Assembly (NCBI RefSeq): GCF_038452265.1
Contig: NZ_CP151843.1
Location: 930,001 to 994,000 of the forward strand
DNA length: 64,000 nt
Source of the DNA: Vibrio diazotrophicus
GTDB taxonomy: Bacteria; Pseudomonadota; Gammaproteobacteria; Enterobacterales; Vibrionaceae
Direction: 5' to 3'
A program made the position numbers and the translations under genes. Below, in pieces: positions 15,418 through 25,968 of the stretch; the stretch's first letter is position 1, and each line of letters begins with the position of its first letter. Under the pieces are notes generated by a model. That model was not told the origin of the DNA and searched no databases. It worked only from the letters and a program-made list of their open reading frames with translations.

Positions 15418-17922
15418 TTAATAGTTCCAGCATTCATAAGGTGCAGGCTTACCAAAGAAATACCCCTGCCCAAATTGGCAATCTAAACGGTTTAATAGCT
15501 TAGCTTGAGTTTCTGTCTCTATACCTTCCGCAACCACATAGGTATCAATCGTCTTTGAGATATTCAAAATCATTGCCGTTAATGATGAATCAAAATTATC
15601 TTCAGTTAAGGTACTGATAAAAGCACGGTCAATTTTCAAACAGTCAAAATCCAGTTCTTGCAAATAGGATAAAGAGCTGTACCCGGTGCCAAAGTCGTCA
15701 ATTGAAACATGAATTCCCATTGCGATAATTGCTTCTAGGTTACGATTAAAAATACCTTTGTTTTCCGTAAGCCCAGACTCCGTGATCTCCAAAGACAGAT
15801 TATTTGGATTCACTTGAGTGCTATTCATGATGTCTTGCAAGCTTGTCAAAAACGAAGAGCGAGAAAGCTGTAATACTGAAATATTGACATGCATTTTGAA
15901 ATCGTCAGTCCATTTACCTTCAGCAATCCCATTCGTTATATCTGAACAAGCCTGAAGTAGGATCAACTCTCCCAATTGGTCAATAAAACCACTTTCTTCA
16001 GCGATAGGAATAAACCTATCCGGCGGCACCATGCCAAGCTTAGGTGAAATCCAGCGCGCAAGAGCCTCTGCACCAACGACTTCGCCAGTTTTCAACTCTA
16101 CAATAGGTTGGTAAAACGGAGTGAATTCATGATTCTCTATCCCATGCTTAATATCAGCACACATCTGAGTTTTGTGCTCGATTTTCTCCAGCATTTCACG
16201 ACTAAAGTGGAAAATTCTGCCTTGGCCTTTCTGACCGTTAGACAATGCAACACTGGCATTTCTCAGGCACTGTTCTATGCCTGAATAATCTTGGATATCG
16301 GTAACAACTCCTACTGATATTCTGAAAGCAACTTCTACACCATCGATAATAAAGCGTTCTGTTAAGAATTGCTTAATGCTTTTGGCATAGGTCTTTGATT
16401 GCCTAAAATCCAGTTCTCTTGGAGACAGTAAAGCAAACTTACCGCCATCAATTCTGGCAATCAGACTGCCTTCTTCGGAAAATTTCGTTAAACGATTTGC
16501 CACTTCTTTTAATACTAAATCGCCTTTTTCATAACCGAGGGAGTCATTGATATTTTTGAATGTATTAATACTGAACACAAAGAGAGTGCCTTTATGCGCC
16601 TTACTTTTCTTGTAGTCATCAATAAGCCCAGCCTTACTGCTTAGCTTTGTAAGCGCGTCACTAAAAGCCTGATTCTTTAACTTATCTATTGTCCTCTCAA
16701 TTTTTAGTGACATCCTGTTAAAACTGCTTACTAACTTTCGAATTTCCTTAATTTCGCCGTTAGTTTTGATTCTGCCAATTCTATGTCCTGAAGCCAGCAT
16801 GTCTGCCGCTTCGATGGTTAGTTCAATCGGGTATATGATTTTATTAATGTGATAAGCGACGACCCATAAGCCAACAGCGCAGATACCTAAACCTATCAGC
16901 CAACTTAAGATCCGATTTTCAACCGACACATCTAACAGTGAGCTTTGTGAAATGGAAACACCGATATACCAACGAAAGTCTTCTGTTCCTTCTGCGGCAT
17001 AAGGGGTAATGCTGTTGTAAAACTCTTCGTCACCAACATGTGTTTTGTATTTAACTACTTTGTCAAAAGTATGATTTTTAAAATCTGAAATATGTTGCAA
17101 ACTTTTAATAATAATGGGGTCTAAAGTAATACCACCTCTTGAATAATTCACATTACTTATATTGTCTGAACCAGTATTTGAAATCAGCTCACCGTTATCA
17201 TTGAAAATATAAACCGTCGCATCATATTCACTTTTCAATTTGAGCATGAAGTTTATTAACTGTTCGATATTAATATCTAATGAAACAACGCCATCTATAT
17301 CACCTGATTTATTATTAATAGGGATAGACGCAGAAATCGTTGAATTCGTTTTATTGTAGACATCAATACTTGTATATAGCGTAGACCAGATTGGATTTTT
17401 AGCTTCTAGTACAGAGAGATACCAAGGCCTATTTCTTGGGTCATAGTTGTTCACTGTCATCAATGCATCGCTAGAAATAGAATCTCCAGAATAGAAAGTT
17501 AAACGACCTTTGGTTCGGCTATCTTTTAGTATCAATTGGTTATCGCCATTTTCACCTTTTCTAAATCCCACATAGTCTGCTGAACTTGAACCAAACCCAA
17601 CCACTTCAACTTGTGGAAGAAGGTGATAAACATCTGTCACTGTGGAGTGGAGATAGTCTTGGACATTAGAAATGTCATGACCTTTATTATATTCATTGGA
17701 AGCGATTACATTGCCAATCACCATTCCAAAATGCATCGTTTCTTTAAGGAAGTTATCCAATTTCGTCTTTATGTTGTTTGTGATAGATAATATTTTCTTC
17801 TCACCCAACATTCGACTTTGTTGTTCAAACTTATATATCTGAATCGAGGTTATCCCGATAAACGTTATAAAAAACACGACAATAAACGGAATAAGTATTG
17901 CTGACTTTAAACTTCTTTTCAT
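15418..17922 (-). CDS. membrane GGDEF-EAL protein with Cache sensor; degenerate GGDEF, intact EAL
   Basis: 834 residues. A transmembrane helix (about 10-30) precedes a large periplasmic Cache-type sensor (to about 330), a second helix near 338-358, a HAMP-like segment and then GGDEF and EAL domains. The cyclase signature reads 'DGGKF' rather than GGDEF, so cyclase activity is unlikely. The EAL domain keeps 'GAEALARW', 'DDFGTGYSSLSYL', 'LKIDRAF' and 'VAEGIE', so it should be an active cyclic-di-GMP phosphodiesterase. The ligand of the sensor is unknown. It is monocistronic. Confidence 0.9.
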   Translation of the reverse strand: MKRSLKSAILIPFIVVFFITFIGITSIQIYKFEQQSRMLGEKKILSITNNIKTKLDNFLKETMHFGMVIGNVIASNEYNKGHDISNVQDYLHSTVTDVYHLLPQVEVVGFGSSSADYVGFRKGENGDNQLILKDSRTKGRLTFYSGDSISSDALMTVNNYDPRNRPWYLSVLEAKNPIWSTLYTSIDVYNKTNSTISASIPINNKSGDIDGVVSLDINIEQLINFMLKLKSEYDATVYIFNDNGELISNTGSDNISNVNYSRGGITLDPIIIKSLQHISDFKNHTFDKVVKYKTHVGDEEFYNSITPYAAEGTEDFRWYIGVSISQSSLLDVSVENRILSWLIGLGICAVGLWVVAYHINKIIYPIELTIEAADMLASGHRIGRIKTNGEIKEIRKLVSSFNRMSLKIERTIDKLKNQAFSDALTKLSSKAGLIDDYKKSKAHKGTLFVFSINTFKNINDSLGYEKGDLVLKEVANRLTKFSEEGSLIARIDGGKFALLSPRELDFRQSKTYAKSIKQFLTERFIIDGVEVAFRISVGVVTDIQDYSGIEQCLRNASVALSNGQKGQGRIFHFSREMLEKIEHKTQMCADIKHGIENHEFTPFYQPIVELKTGEVVGAEALARWISPKLGMVPPDRFIPIAEESGFIDQLGELILLQACSDITNGIAEGKWTDDFKMHVNISVLQLSRSSFLTSLQDIMNSTQVNPNNLSLEITESGLTENKGIFNRNLEAIIAMGIHVSIDDFGTGYSSLSYLQELDFDCLKIDRAFISTLTEDNFDSSLTAMILNISKTIDTYVVAEGIETETQAKLLNRLDCQFGQGYFFGKPAPYECWNY

Positions 17923-18177
17923 ACAACTTTCTTAACGCATGAAAACATTGTTCATTTTTCACACAAATAAAATACGAGAGACTGATTAGAATTAAGAATT
18001 AAGAATTACATATTAATCTAGATTCTTATCCATGAATGTAAAAAAACCTAAATTTAGAAAAATGAAGAATTAACCTACATACCATCTCTCTAATATTTAT
18101 TTCTTATTAATTTTATATATGAAAAATATATACTTCTATCATACCTATTACAGGACGTTAATCTCTTAGAAAATTGT

Positions 18178-19434
18178 CTATTTCTTAATGCAATCCAACT
18201 CCGGCAACGCTTTTGGTATCATTCTTCTGCGTTTCACTTTGCGTTTTATGTTCTGCCATAACTTCGACATAACAACACGATTAATGTCATCAGTTTGAAC
18301 TTGCAAAGACTTTGGTTGTAAATGTTCTGGTATTGCATAGGAAATTTCTAAGCTGCCATAAGCCTTACGTACTTTTTTGTATAGCAAAGCGCGCGCAAGC
18401 GGCCACTGTCTTTTAAACACAGATAAGTAATACTTCACCCATGCAGGAGATGGATGCGTACGGTAATAACGGCGGGCAGTAAGCATGACCATTACCAGCG
18501 TAAATAGAACCAAAGCGGCACCAAGAATCATATAACGATAAGCTTTTAGCCATGAGGCTAACGTGTGCTTAACATGCACCTTGTACCCTTCTATCGTAAT
18601 TTTCTCCAAGCTTTGCTTTTCCGAATTCCACCACCAAATTTCATAACTCGGCCAAGTAATGTCCCCACCCTGCTGCAAAACATAAGTGAGACTATCTTTA
18701 CGTTTTGATAAGTAACCATCACGGCTTTGAGTATCCGTTAGTTCAGGTGGATTCGGGTACCCCTGCCATGCGTCATTGACTGAGTTAGTCATTAAATTCG
18801 GCAGTAACACTGATAGCGAATCTTGCGCCTGAACTTCAATCACACGAGTAATCGTGTCGCCAACTTTAGGTTCGTCTGAAGAAGTTTGCCAATCTTGTTT
18901 AACCTTTACATCGCTGGCAGCAAACCAACTTTTAGTCCCCCCCAGTTCAGCATTCGGAAGTTCCACTCTGAATTGCTGAGGCGTTGTCTCTAAAGTAACT
19001 TTTTGCTTGTCGCCGTTAGAACCAGCAACTTGTACCTCAAGAGAGACTGGCGGAACAATAAAGTCGCCACTTTTCTGCGGATAGAGAACTACTTCCCACA
19101 ACTGACGAGACCATGTTTGTCCTTTCTCGCGCTGCGTAGAGTTCACAGCAAAAGGGTTGCGGCGTTTGACCAATACATCGGGTATTTCTAACGATGAAAT
19201 TTTTGTACCTGCGGTATACCAAGTGTTAGTAGACACTTCGATATTGAGGATGATTTGTTGAGTAGGTGCAAACACTTGCAGTTCATCTGTCGGTTTGCTA
19301 CCAAGCCAGGTTTTCACTGTCACTTGTGTAGACTGAGACTCGTCAGCGAATGTTACTCCGCTCAAAATCAGCAACAACACTAATATCATTGCGCGCATAA
19401 GTTCCGAAAAGCGTTGCTGAGTCCACTTAATCAT
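18178..19434 (-). CDS. batD: BatD-like protein
   Basis: 418 residues with a signal peptide ending near 'TFADE', a long periplasmic beta-rich part and a transmembrane helix at about 300-320, followed by a basic cytoplasmic tail. Layout and position after BatA and BatB genes identify it as the BatD-type protein of the MoxR/Bat (aerotolerance-like) cluster. It is the last gene, overlapping the batB stop by eight bases. Its molecular role is not established; it probably joins an inner-membrane complex with the von Willebrand proteins. Confidence 0.8.
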   Translation of the reverse strand: MIKWTQQRFSELMRAMILVLLLILSGVTFADESQSTQVTVKTWLGSKPTDELQVFAPTQQIILNIEVSTNTWYTAGTKISSLEIPDVLVKRRNPFAVNSTQREKGQTWSRQLWEVVLYPQKSGDFIVPPVSLEVQVAGSNGDKQKVTLETTPQQFRVELPNAELGGTKSWFAASDVKVKQDWQTSSDEPKVGDTITRVIEVQAQDSLSVLLPNLMTNSVNDAWQGYPNPPELTDTQSRDGYLSKRKDSLTYVLQQGGDITWPSYEIWWWNSEKQSLEKITIEGYKVHVKHTLASWLKAYRYMILGAALVLFTLVMVMLTARRYYRTHPSPAWVKYYLSVFKRQWPLARALLYKKVRKAYGSLEISYAIPEHLQPKSLQVQTDDINRVVMSKLWQNIKRKVKRRRMIPKALPELDCIKK

Positions 19435-21136
19435 TTCCCGTTTCCTCTGCTCTATTCACTTCAGAACCCGCTTGATTGTACTGAATCTGAAACTTAGACT
19501 GTAAGAAGCGGCTTGGATCGGCTTCTACACGCTTCAGCCATACTTCCGCAAGCTTTGGATCACCTAAGATATCGTCTGCACTGAGCTTTTGCTGAATCAT
19601 ATTTTCCTGCGTAGTATTCTCGTCAGCACCGTCAGCAGTTTGAGGTTGATCATCAGGCAGTTCAATGGAAACTTCCTGATCCATATCCATGCTGTTAGCC
19701 TGAGATTCACTCATGATGTTGATTTCATCAATAATTGCACTGATAGCTTTAAGATTGTGAGCGATATTCTGTTGCAAAACGCTATCGAGATCGGGTAACT
19801 CGTTCAATTGCCTTAACAGAGCACGAGCGGCTACATACTCGCGCTGTCTGGCTAGTGCACTGGCTGCGTAATAAAGCCCTTGCGGGGTGTTATCTTGCAT
19901 AAAGGCAGAATTAGCCAGTTTGAATTCACCCGCGTAGTAGTAAGCAATGCCTTTATTCAGAGGCTTTTGATAGTGAGCGGCCGCTTGCTTGTAATCACCA
20001 CGATTAAACAATCGCTGGGCTTGTTGATCAGGCGTTAGCCATAAATCCATCCACCACTGTTCGGTTTTGTCCCATAACGTCGCGTGCTCTGTGGCAATTG
20101 TCGATTCTGTTTTGCTCGATACCATACCCGCAGCGTTCGCAGCGGTTGGCATAAGCAAGGGCATACTCACTACCAACACCAAGCTCCACTTCACTAGCCA
20201 GCCTTTACGGAACCATAGCAACATCAGCAATATTAATGGATATAACAGGCGATAACCTTCATCTTGCCAAGGCATGGATGAATCACTGTTAATCAGCATA
20301 AAACGCTCAACTTGGCTGTTAAGCTGATTAACGTCGGCATTATCAATGCTCATTTCAATCAGCTTACCATTGGTCTTTGCTGCCAACGTGCGCAAAGATG
20401 CCAAATCCATTGGTGAATCTACGGTAATATCCGGATTACCGATTGCGAGAATGAGTAGCTGATAAGGCTGAGTTTCAAAATAGCGTTCAAATTCGTTGAC
20501 CGAGTTGGCATCAACACCATCCGTCACTAATAGGATTGAGTTGCCTTTGTTAGCTTCAATCTGCTTAGACAACAAAGGTAACGCGGTTTGAGGAGCTTTC
20601 CCTGCAAGTGGCATGATGCCTGGGTTTAGCGCCGACAAATATGGATATATCACCTGATTATCTTTGGTAAGCGGCATCGCAACATGGGAACTGCCCGCAT
20701 ACACCATTAGTCCTGTCTTACCACCAGCACGCAACTCTGTTAAATCAGAGATCTTGTGTTTTGCTCGCTCAAGTCGACTCGGTGCGACATCTTTCTGCTG
20801 CATACTTTCGCTATTATCAAGCAGAATCATCAGCGATGCTGAATCTTCACCAAATGGAGAAGCTTGTCTTTGCCATGCAGGGCCAGCACAGATCAAAACA
20901 GACAGGACAAGCAACAGCATAAGCATTTTAAGCGGCAGTTGATTTGTCCAGCCGGAACGTTGCACGGTTAACGCATTACGCAGATGAGGAGGAAAAAAAG
21001 CAAAGCGATTTTCGTCAGAACTCACTTTCCAGCGTAGATAGAAAATCACTGCCAATGGTATCAATGCCAGTAACCACCAAGGGCGTAAAAAATGAAACTG
21101 CAAAAGATATTGCCATTCAAGCTGCCAATCACTCAT
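19427..21136 (-). CDS. batB: BatB/BatC-like protein: von Willebrand A domain plus TPR
   Basis: 569 residues from the ATG at 21136, which has GAGGTG upstream; a longer in-frame start at 21175 is inside batA and less likely. It has N-terminal transmembrane helices, a von Willebrand A domain with the metal-site motif 'LLDNSESM' (D-x-S-x-S), further helices near 295-335, and a tetratricopeptide-like region around 375-470 ('LFNRGDYKQAAAHYQKPL'). The C-terminal 80 residues are acidic and Gln-rich. It overlaps batA by eight bases. Confidence 0.85.
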   Translation of the reverse strand: MSDWQLEWQYLLQFHFLRPWWLLALIPLAVIFYLRWKVSSDENRFAFFPPHLRNALTVQRSGWTNQLPLKMLMLLLVLSVLICAGPAWQRQASPFGEDSASLMILLDNSESMQQKDVAPSRLERAKHKISDLTELRAGGKTGLMVYAGSSHVAMPLTKDNQVIYPYLSALNPGIMPLAGKAPQTALPLLSKQIEANKGNSILLVTDGVDANSVNEFERYFETQPYQLLILAIGNPDITVDSPMDLASLRTLAAKTNGKLIEMSIDNADVNQLNSQVERFMLINSDSSMPWQDEGYRLLYPLILLMLLWFRKGWLVKWSLVLVVSMPLLMPTAANAAGMVSSKTESTIATEHATLWDKTEQWWMDLWLTPDQQAQRLFNRGDYKQAAAHYQKPLNKGIAYYYAGEFKLANSAFMQDNTPQGLYYAASALARQREYVAARALLRQLNELPDLDSVLQQNIAHNLKAISAIIDEINIMSESQANSMDMDQEVSIELPDDQPQTADGADENTTQENMIQQKLSADDILGDPKLAEVWLKRVEADPSRFLQSKFQIQYNQAGSEVNRAEETGND

Positions 21137-22130
21137 TTGGCACCTCTCGAATACGTTTGATGGTGAGGGCGCCAAACACCAACAGATGCATGACGACTAA
21201 AGCAATAATCAAATAATGATGAAGACTGATTTTAGGACGATAGGTCGCCATGCTGTAAGTTTGCGGTTCCAGCTCATCAATCAGCTTGTAGGCATCACTT
21301 AATGCTTGTTGATCAATTGCGGTAAACGAGCGTGCTTTTGTCAGAGTGGATACCCGTTCTATCACGTCCATATCCAGCGGTTGTTCACCGACTGTTTCAG
21401 GGTCCCCCATTGCAATCATGTAAATTTTAATGCCTTTAGCAGCTGCGATTTTGGCTGCATCAATAGGTTCAACGAAGCTGCCTGTATCATTGCCGTCAGT
21501 CAGTACAATCATTACTTTTTGCTGTTCTGGATCGCGATTCTGCTCAAACACTTTAATACCAAGCCCCATTGCATCACCAAGGTTAGTGCTTTGTCCTGCC
21601 ATGGCGACATCGGATTCGTTGAGTAAACTCAGCCACACGGATCGGTCTGCGGTAAATGGCGTTTGTACAAATGCGGAATCTCCAAACAAAATCAAACCAA
21701 AACGGTCACCTTCTCGGTTAGCCACAAATTCTTTCAATACCTGTTTTGCCGCTTGCAAACGCGTTAAGCTTTTTCCGTCTGTTGTAAAATCTTGTTCTGC
21801 CATCGAACCGGACAAGTCGACCACCACCATGACATCACGGCCAAACTCTTCTCTGGTTTGAACTTCTCCCAAAATACTTGGGTGTACCAAAGCAGTTACG
21901 ATCAATAACCATGAAATAAACAGCGTGGCTTTTTGCCACCATTGGGAAGTAAGCAAACCTGCGGCTTCTCTCGGTGATTCGTTTAACGCTTCAAGGACCT
22001 GAGAAAAGAAAGGCACTTTAATTGCGCTTTCACGACTGTGATAAGCAGGTAGTAGCCAGTACACCAGCAAAGGAAGTGGCAATAATAAAAAATACCAAGG
22101 GTGTGCAATTTCAATACTACTCATGCTCAC
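21129..22130 (-). CDS. batA: BatA-like von Willebrand A membrane protein
   Basis: 333 residues. Two N-terminal helices are followed by a von Willebrand A domain (about 85-290) with metal-site motif 'VVDLSGSMAEQDF' and 'LTDGNDTGSF', and a C-terminal transmembrane helix. The start has GGAAGG upstream and lies inside the end of the DUF4381 gene. Pairs of such proteins are thought to form an inner-membrane assembly with MoxR-type ATPases. Confidence 0.88.
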   Translation of the reverse strand: MSMSSIEIAHPWYFLLLPLPLLVYWLLPAYHSRESAIKVPFFSQVLEALNESPREAAGLLTSQWWQKATLFISWLLIVTALVHPSILGEVQTREEFGRDVMVVVDLSGSMAEQDFTTDGKSLTRLQAAKQVLKEFVANREGDRFGLILFGDSAFVQTPFTADRSVWLSLLNESDVAMAGQSTNLGDAMGLGIKVFEQNRDPEQQKVMIVLTDGNDTGSFVEPIDAAKIAAAKGIKIYMIAMGDPETVGEQPLDMDVIERVSTLTKARSFTAIDQQALSDAYKLIDELEPQTYSMATYRPKISLHHYLIIALVVMHLLVFGALTIKRIREVPNE

Positions 22131-22644
22131 CTTCCGGTTTCACTTGATGCGTTTTGAGCCAAACAACTAAGTCACTGCGCAAACGGTCAAAACTCGGCTT
22201 CTCCAACTTGGAATTTTCGACACAAGCCAACCATTGAAGACATATATCATCATGTTGAAAACCCGTTTGTGTTCCAGCAGAACTGTGTTTTTCAGATGAG
22301 CTATCTGTAGATAAGTAATCCATTTGAGCCAGTAGTTTCACCCCATACAAAGCCGCGTTTCCTTTGTCCAGATACACAATTACAGCTTTCACTATCTTAA
22401 CCATTTGATAGGGCCAATTGGCGTCATCAGGAGTGAGAGACAAAAGTGCATCTATCGCTTCTTGACGATAACGGTTGTGCCACCAGTGCTTTGCATAGCG
22501 ATAGATGCGATAAGCAGTGTACAACGCAATCAAGGTAAAGACGATTTTCCAGCCTATCGTCTGAGGAAACCAACTGAATACTTCTGGCAACTCAACATCG
22601 CGAATATTTCTTAGCATGTAGCTGTCTGGCGGTTTAAGAATCAT
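22117..22644 (-). CDS. DUF4381 membrane protein
   Basis: 175 residues with a transmembrane helix at about 30-48 and a cytoplasmic tail containing 'WHNRYRQEAIDALLSL'. Size and position between DUF58 and batA genes match the DUF4381 family. It overlaps the DUF58 gene by four bases (ATGA) and has GAGGTG before its start. Function unknown; probably a small partner of the BatA/BatB complex. Confidence 0.8.
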   Translation of the reverse strand: MILKPPDSYMLRNIRDVELPEVFSWFPQTIGWKIVFTLIALYTAYRIYRYAKHWWHNRYRQEAIDALLSLTPDDANWPYQMVKIVKAVIVYLDKGNAALYGVKLLAQMDYLSTDSSSEKHSSAGTQTGFQHDDICLQWLACVENSKLEKPSFDRLRSDLVVWLKTHQVKPEGEHE

Positions 22645-23591
22645 TTCATCACCTCCAGATATTTGGCGAGCTCAACAAAGTGATCACCATGAGTACCAAT
22701 TTCTATACAAGGCAGTTTTTGAGCGGCCATCAGCTTTTTCAGTTGTGCACGTTTTTCTTCATGACGTTGTTGCAAGGTTTCGTAAGCCTTTTCGCTTTGT
22801 TTTCCTTGTTCCAAAGCAAACTGATATTCTCCATCTCCGATAACCCAAGGTGAACCCGAGTTATGAGTAGGCATAGACGATTCTAAAGGATCAGAGACAA
22901 AGACACTGATTACATCGTTGTGTTGATGCAAATATTGCAGTTGGCGAAGCGTCTGGTCATCGGCATCAGTAAAGTCGCTGATGATGATGAAAGTGGCTGA
23001 TTTTAATTTTTTCGCCTGTAGTGCTTTGAGCCAGTGGCTCATACCGACAGTGGCAGAGTTTTGCACGTCGACATTAAGCTTATGGTTAGCTTCTACCAAC
23101 TCATTCAGACCGAGTAGATACGATTTACCGCCTCGTTTTGCAGAACGCCAATGAAATCGTTGATGGTCACAAATTAGAAAACCCACACGGTCATTCTGTG
23201 CTAACGCCATCCAACCCATCAGTGCTGCAATTTCAGCTGCCACCACAGACTTCATATGACTTACCGAACCAAAGTACATAGCGCTGCGTTGATCAACACA
23301 GAGGATAATTTGACGATCTTTCTCTTCGGTATAACTACGGACGTGCGGTTTTCCCGTTCGTTGGGTCACTTTCCAGTCCATCTGACGAATATCGTCACCT
23401 TTTTGGTAGTGACGTAACTCTTCAAAATTCAGACCTCGACCGCGAGCATGGGAATGATAGCGCCCTGACATTTGTGCGCGAGAGTAACGAGCACCTAATA
23501 AATTAATGCTGGATACGTGGCTTTGCGTACGATTGAGCTGTTTGATGTCAACGTAAATCCGTGGGTCTAAGCGATCTTGCTTATCATCCAT
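22641..23591 (-). CDS. DUF58 domain protein
   Basis: 316 residues. The DUF58 signature 'GRGLNFEELRHYQKGDDIRQMDWK' region is at about 50-75 with 'RSYTEEKDRQI' following, then a von Willebrand-like segment 'ILCVDQRSAM'. DUF58 genes almost always sit next to MoxR ATPases, as here; the MoxR stop is five bases before this start. The protein is soluble or peripheral and of unknown biochemical activity. Confidence 0.9.
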   Translation of the reverse strand: MDDKQDRLDPRIYVDIKQLNRTQSHVSSINLLGARYSRAQMSGRYHSHARGRGLNFEELRHYQKGDDIRQMDWKVTQRTGKPHVRSYTEEKDRQIILCVDQRSAMYFGSVSHMKSVVAAEIAALMGWMALAQNDRVGFLICDHQRFHWRSAKRGGKSYLLGLNELVEANHKLNVDVQNSATVGMSHWLKALQAKKLKSATFIIISDFTDADDQTLRQLQYLHQHNDVISVFVSDPLESSMPTHNSGSPWVIGDGEYQFALEQGKQSEKAYETLQQRHEEKRAQLKKLMAAQKLPCIEIGTHGDHFVELAKYLEVMK

Positions 23592-23596
23592 ATCAA

Positions 23597-24598
23597 TTAC
23601 CCAATATTGACGACGTCCAGTAGTTCCATGACCAAATCTTGCTGACTGATACCATCGGCGAGTGCTTCATAAGACAAGCTCAATCTGTGTCCCATTACCA
23701 TCGGTGCCACGGCTCGTACGTCGTCAACAATCACATGGTCACGACCTTCTAACCAAGCGAGTGCTCGTGAACACTTGTCTAAAGCAATCGAAGCACGCGG
23801 GCTTGCACCAATGGCAAGCCAGTTAGACAACTTCGACTCTGGATACTGCTCCGGCTCACGTGTCGCCATCACCAAATTGACGATATAGGTTTCCACCAGC
23901 TCGGACAGCTCAATTTTTGTAATTTCTTTTCGAGCCTGAGTAATACAAGCAGGATCAATAGAGACTCGTTCAATGCCTGAAGAAAACCACTCCCCCGTCT
24001 CTTCTTGACGTACTAATCGGATAATATCGCGTTCAGCACTATGGGTTGGGTAATCGACACACACTTTGAGCAGGAAACGGTCCATCTGAGCTTCAGGCAG
24101 AGGATAAGTACCTTCTTGCTCTATTGGGTTTTGCGTAGCCAGAACCATAAACAACTCGGGTAAGGAGTGGGTCTCACCTGCAACCGTAATGGTGCCTTCT
24201 GCCATTGCTTCAAGCAGTGCTGCCTGAACTTTAGCTGGAGCACGGTTAATTTCATCCGCCAGAACAATCTGGTTAAACACTGGCCCCGGTTGGAAATGCA
24301 GTGACGATTTACCTTCTGATTCCTGCAGCACCTCAGTGCCTGTTACGTCAGAAGGCAGCAAATCGGGTGTGAACTGGATTCGACCAAATGAAATAGACAG
24401 GGCATTCGCCAGCGCTTTAACGGAACGAGTTTTCGCGGTTCCCGGTAAACCTTCCAGCAGAACGTGCCCGCTACTCAATAGACCAAGCAGAATTCCTTTG
24501 ACGACCGATTTCTGACCAACAACTTGTGAATCTAAATAGTTTAATAATGTCACCACATCAGAGTGGGCTTGATTAGTCATATCGTCAGTTGCTGCCAT
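23597..24598 (-). CDS. MoxR-family AAA+ ATPase
   Basis: 333 residues. Walker A is 'LEGLPGTAKT', Walker B 'VLADEINRAP', with sensor 'LATQNPIEQEGTYPLPEAQMDRF' region and C-terminal lid domain. The ATG has AGGAAA upstream. MoxR ATPases act as chaperone-like factors in maturation of cofactor-containing or membrane complexes. It heads the Bat genes and follows the sulfatase-maturase gene on the same strand, 49 bases away, so the whole run may be one transcript. Confidence 0.92.
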   Translation of the reverse strand: MAATDDMTNQAHSDVVTLLNYLDSQVVGQKSVVKGILLGLLSSGHVLLEGLPGTAKTRSVKALANALSISFGRIQFTPDLLPSDVTGTEVLQESEGKSSLHFQPGPVFNQIVLADEINRAPAKVQAALLEAMAEGTITVAGETHSLPELFMVLATQNPIEQEGTYPLPEAQMDRFLLKVCVDYPTHSAERDIIRLVRQEETGEWFSSGIERVSIDPACITQARKEITKIELSELVETYIVNLVMATREPEQYPESKLSNWLAIGASPRASIALDKCSRALAWLEGRDHVIVDDVRAVAPMVMGHRLSLSYEALADGISQQDLVMELLDVVNIG

Positions 24599-24646
24599 TG
24601 TTGTTTCCTACTAAGTCGTTTTGTCCAAGCCAATATGTTGTTCAAT

Positions 24647-25944
24647 CTATTTGTTATTTTGCCCAAGTAAGACAGAAATGCCCGTTAAGATCGGTAACGA
24701 GTAGTCAAAGAATGCCTTAATGCCCGGGCAAAGATAGTTTAGTCCCTCTTCGCCGTCAGGCGTTTTTAGCAGACGGTTTTTCGGACATTCACCCCAACAC
24801 AATTTCAGGTATGGACACTCTTTACAATATTTAGGCAAAGAGTCACGTTTTGCGGTGCCAAAGGCTTGTTGTCGAACAGAGAAAGCCATCTCATTCAACG
24901 GGCGTTCCTTAACATTGGCGAGTTTGTATTCTGGGTAAACATAGTGGTCACAGCTAAACACATCACCATTGTGTTCAATAGCCAGCCCCTTACCACAGAA
25001 TTCTGCGTAATACATAACTGGGAAGGTTTACCCATCACTTGAGCAACAGCCGTTTCAAACAGGTTAACCAACACTCGACCAAGATCGTTGTTCACCCAGT
25101 CTTCAAACGTCGCAATCAGGAACTGCCCCCAGTCGTCAGCATCTACAGACCAGTCCGTTACCACCGACATAGAGTGTCCCGGTTTAGCAAGTTCACTGCC
25201 TACCGCTGGAATCATGCTCTCATTCCAGAATTGTGGCGCCGTGGTTTTGAAATCGCTTGGTTCAACAACGGGATTGTACTGAATGTAGGTAACTCCGAGT
25301 TCTTGAGTTAAAAAGCGATACACTTCAAGCGGATATTTGACGTTGTGATTGTTCACGGTAACCAACGCATTGAAACGTACACCATGCTGTTTCATTTTCT
25401 CAACGGCGTTCATCACCAAATGGAAGGTTGGTTTACCGCTGCGTGTGACGCGATATTTATTGTGGATATCTTCCGGACCATCGATTGAAAGACCGACAAG
25501 GAAGTTGTTCTGCGCAAGAAACTCACACCATTCATCATTCAGCAAAATGCCGTTGGTTTGCAGGTCGTTCTCAATACGAACACCTTTCGGTTGATATTTC
25601 TTTTGCAAAGATACGATTTGGCGGAAATAGTCCAGACCAAGTAAAGTCGGCTCCCCACCCTGCCAAGAAAAGACAACTTCTTCGCCATCTTGACTCTCAA
25701 TATAGCTCTTCACAAAGGCTTCTAAGGTTTCATCATCCATTTTGGGTTGTTTTGGCTGATGAAGCAGATCTTCTTTATGCAAGTAAAAGCAATATTGGCA
25801 GTCAATGTTACATTTCGCGCCACCCGGTTTTGCCATCACGTGAAAACGACGTTGGTATTGAGGTTTGTCACTTAAATCTTTATACGCTGACTTTAACGCC
25901 ACCACATCCAGCATTGTTGAAGCGCGCATTGAGGTTTTTGTCAT
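24647..25944 (-). pseudogene. anaerobic sulfatase-maturating radical SAM enzyme, interrupted by a frameshift
   Basis: The intact product would be about 430 residues. The first frame (to about 25010) has the radical SAM motif C45-x3-C49-x2-C52 ('CNIDCQYC') and 'FSWQGGEPTLLG'. The second frame (from about 25015 to 24647) has the SPASM-type Cys-rich part: 'FCGKGLAIEHNGDVFSC', 'YCKECPYLKLCWGECPKNR' and 'CPGIKAF'. The frames join at codons reading ATT-ACG where ATT-TAC would restore 'QLCIYAEFCGKG', so one T (A on the plus strand near 25009) appears to be missing. Such enzymes convert the sulfatase active-site Cys/Ser to formylglycine, and the gene next door encodes a Ser-type sulfatase. A sequencing error is possible. 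Confidence 0.85.
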
Positions 25945-25968
25945 TTATACGTCCTTATTTCAAAATAG

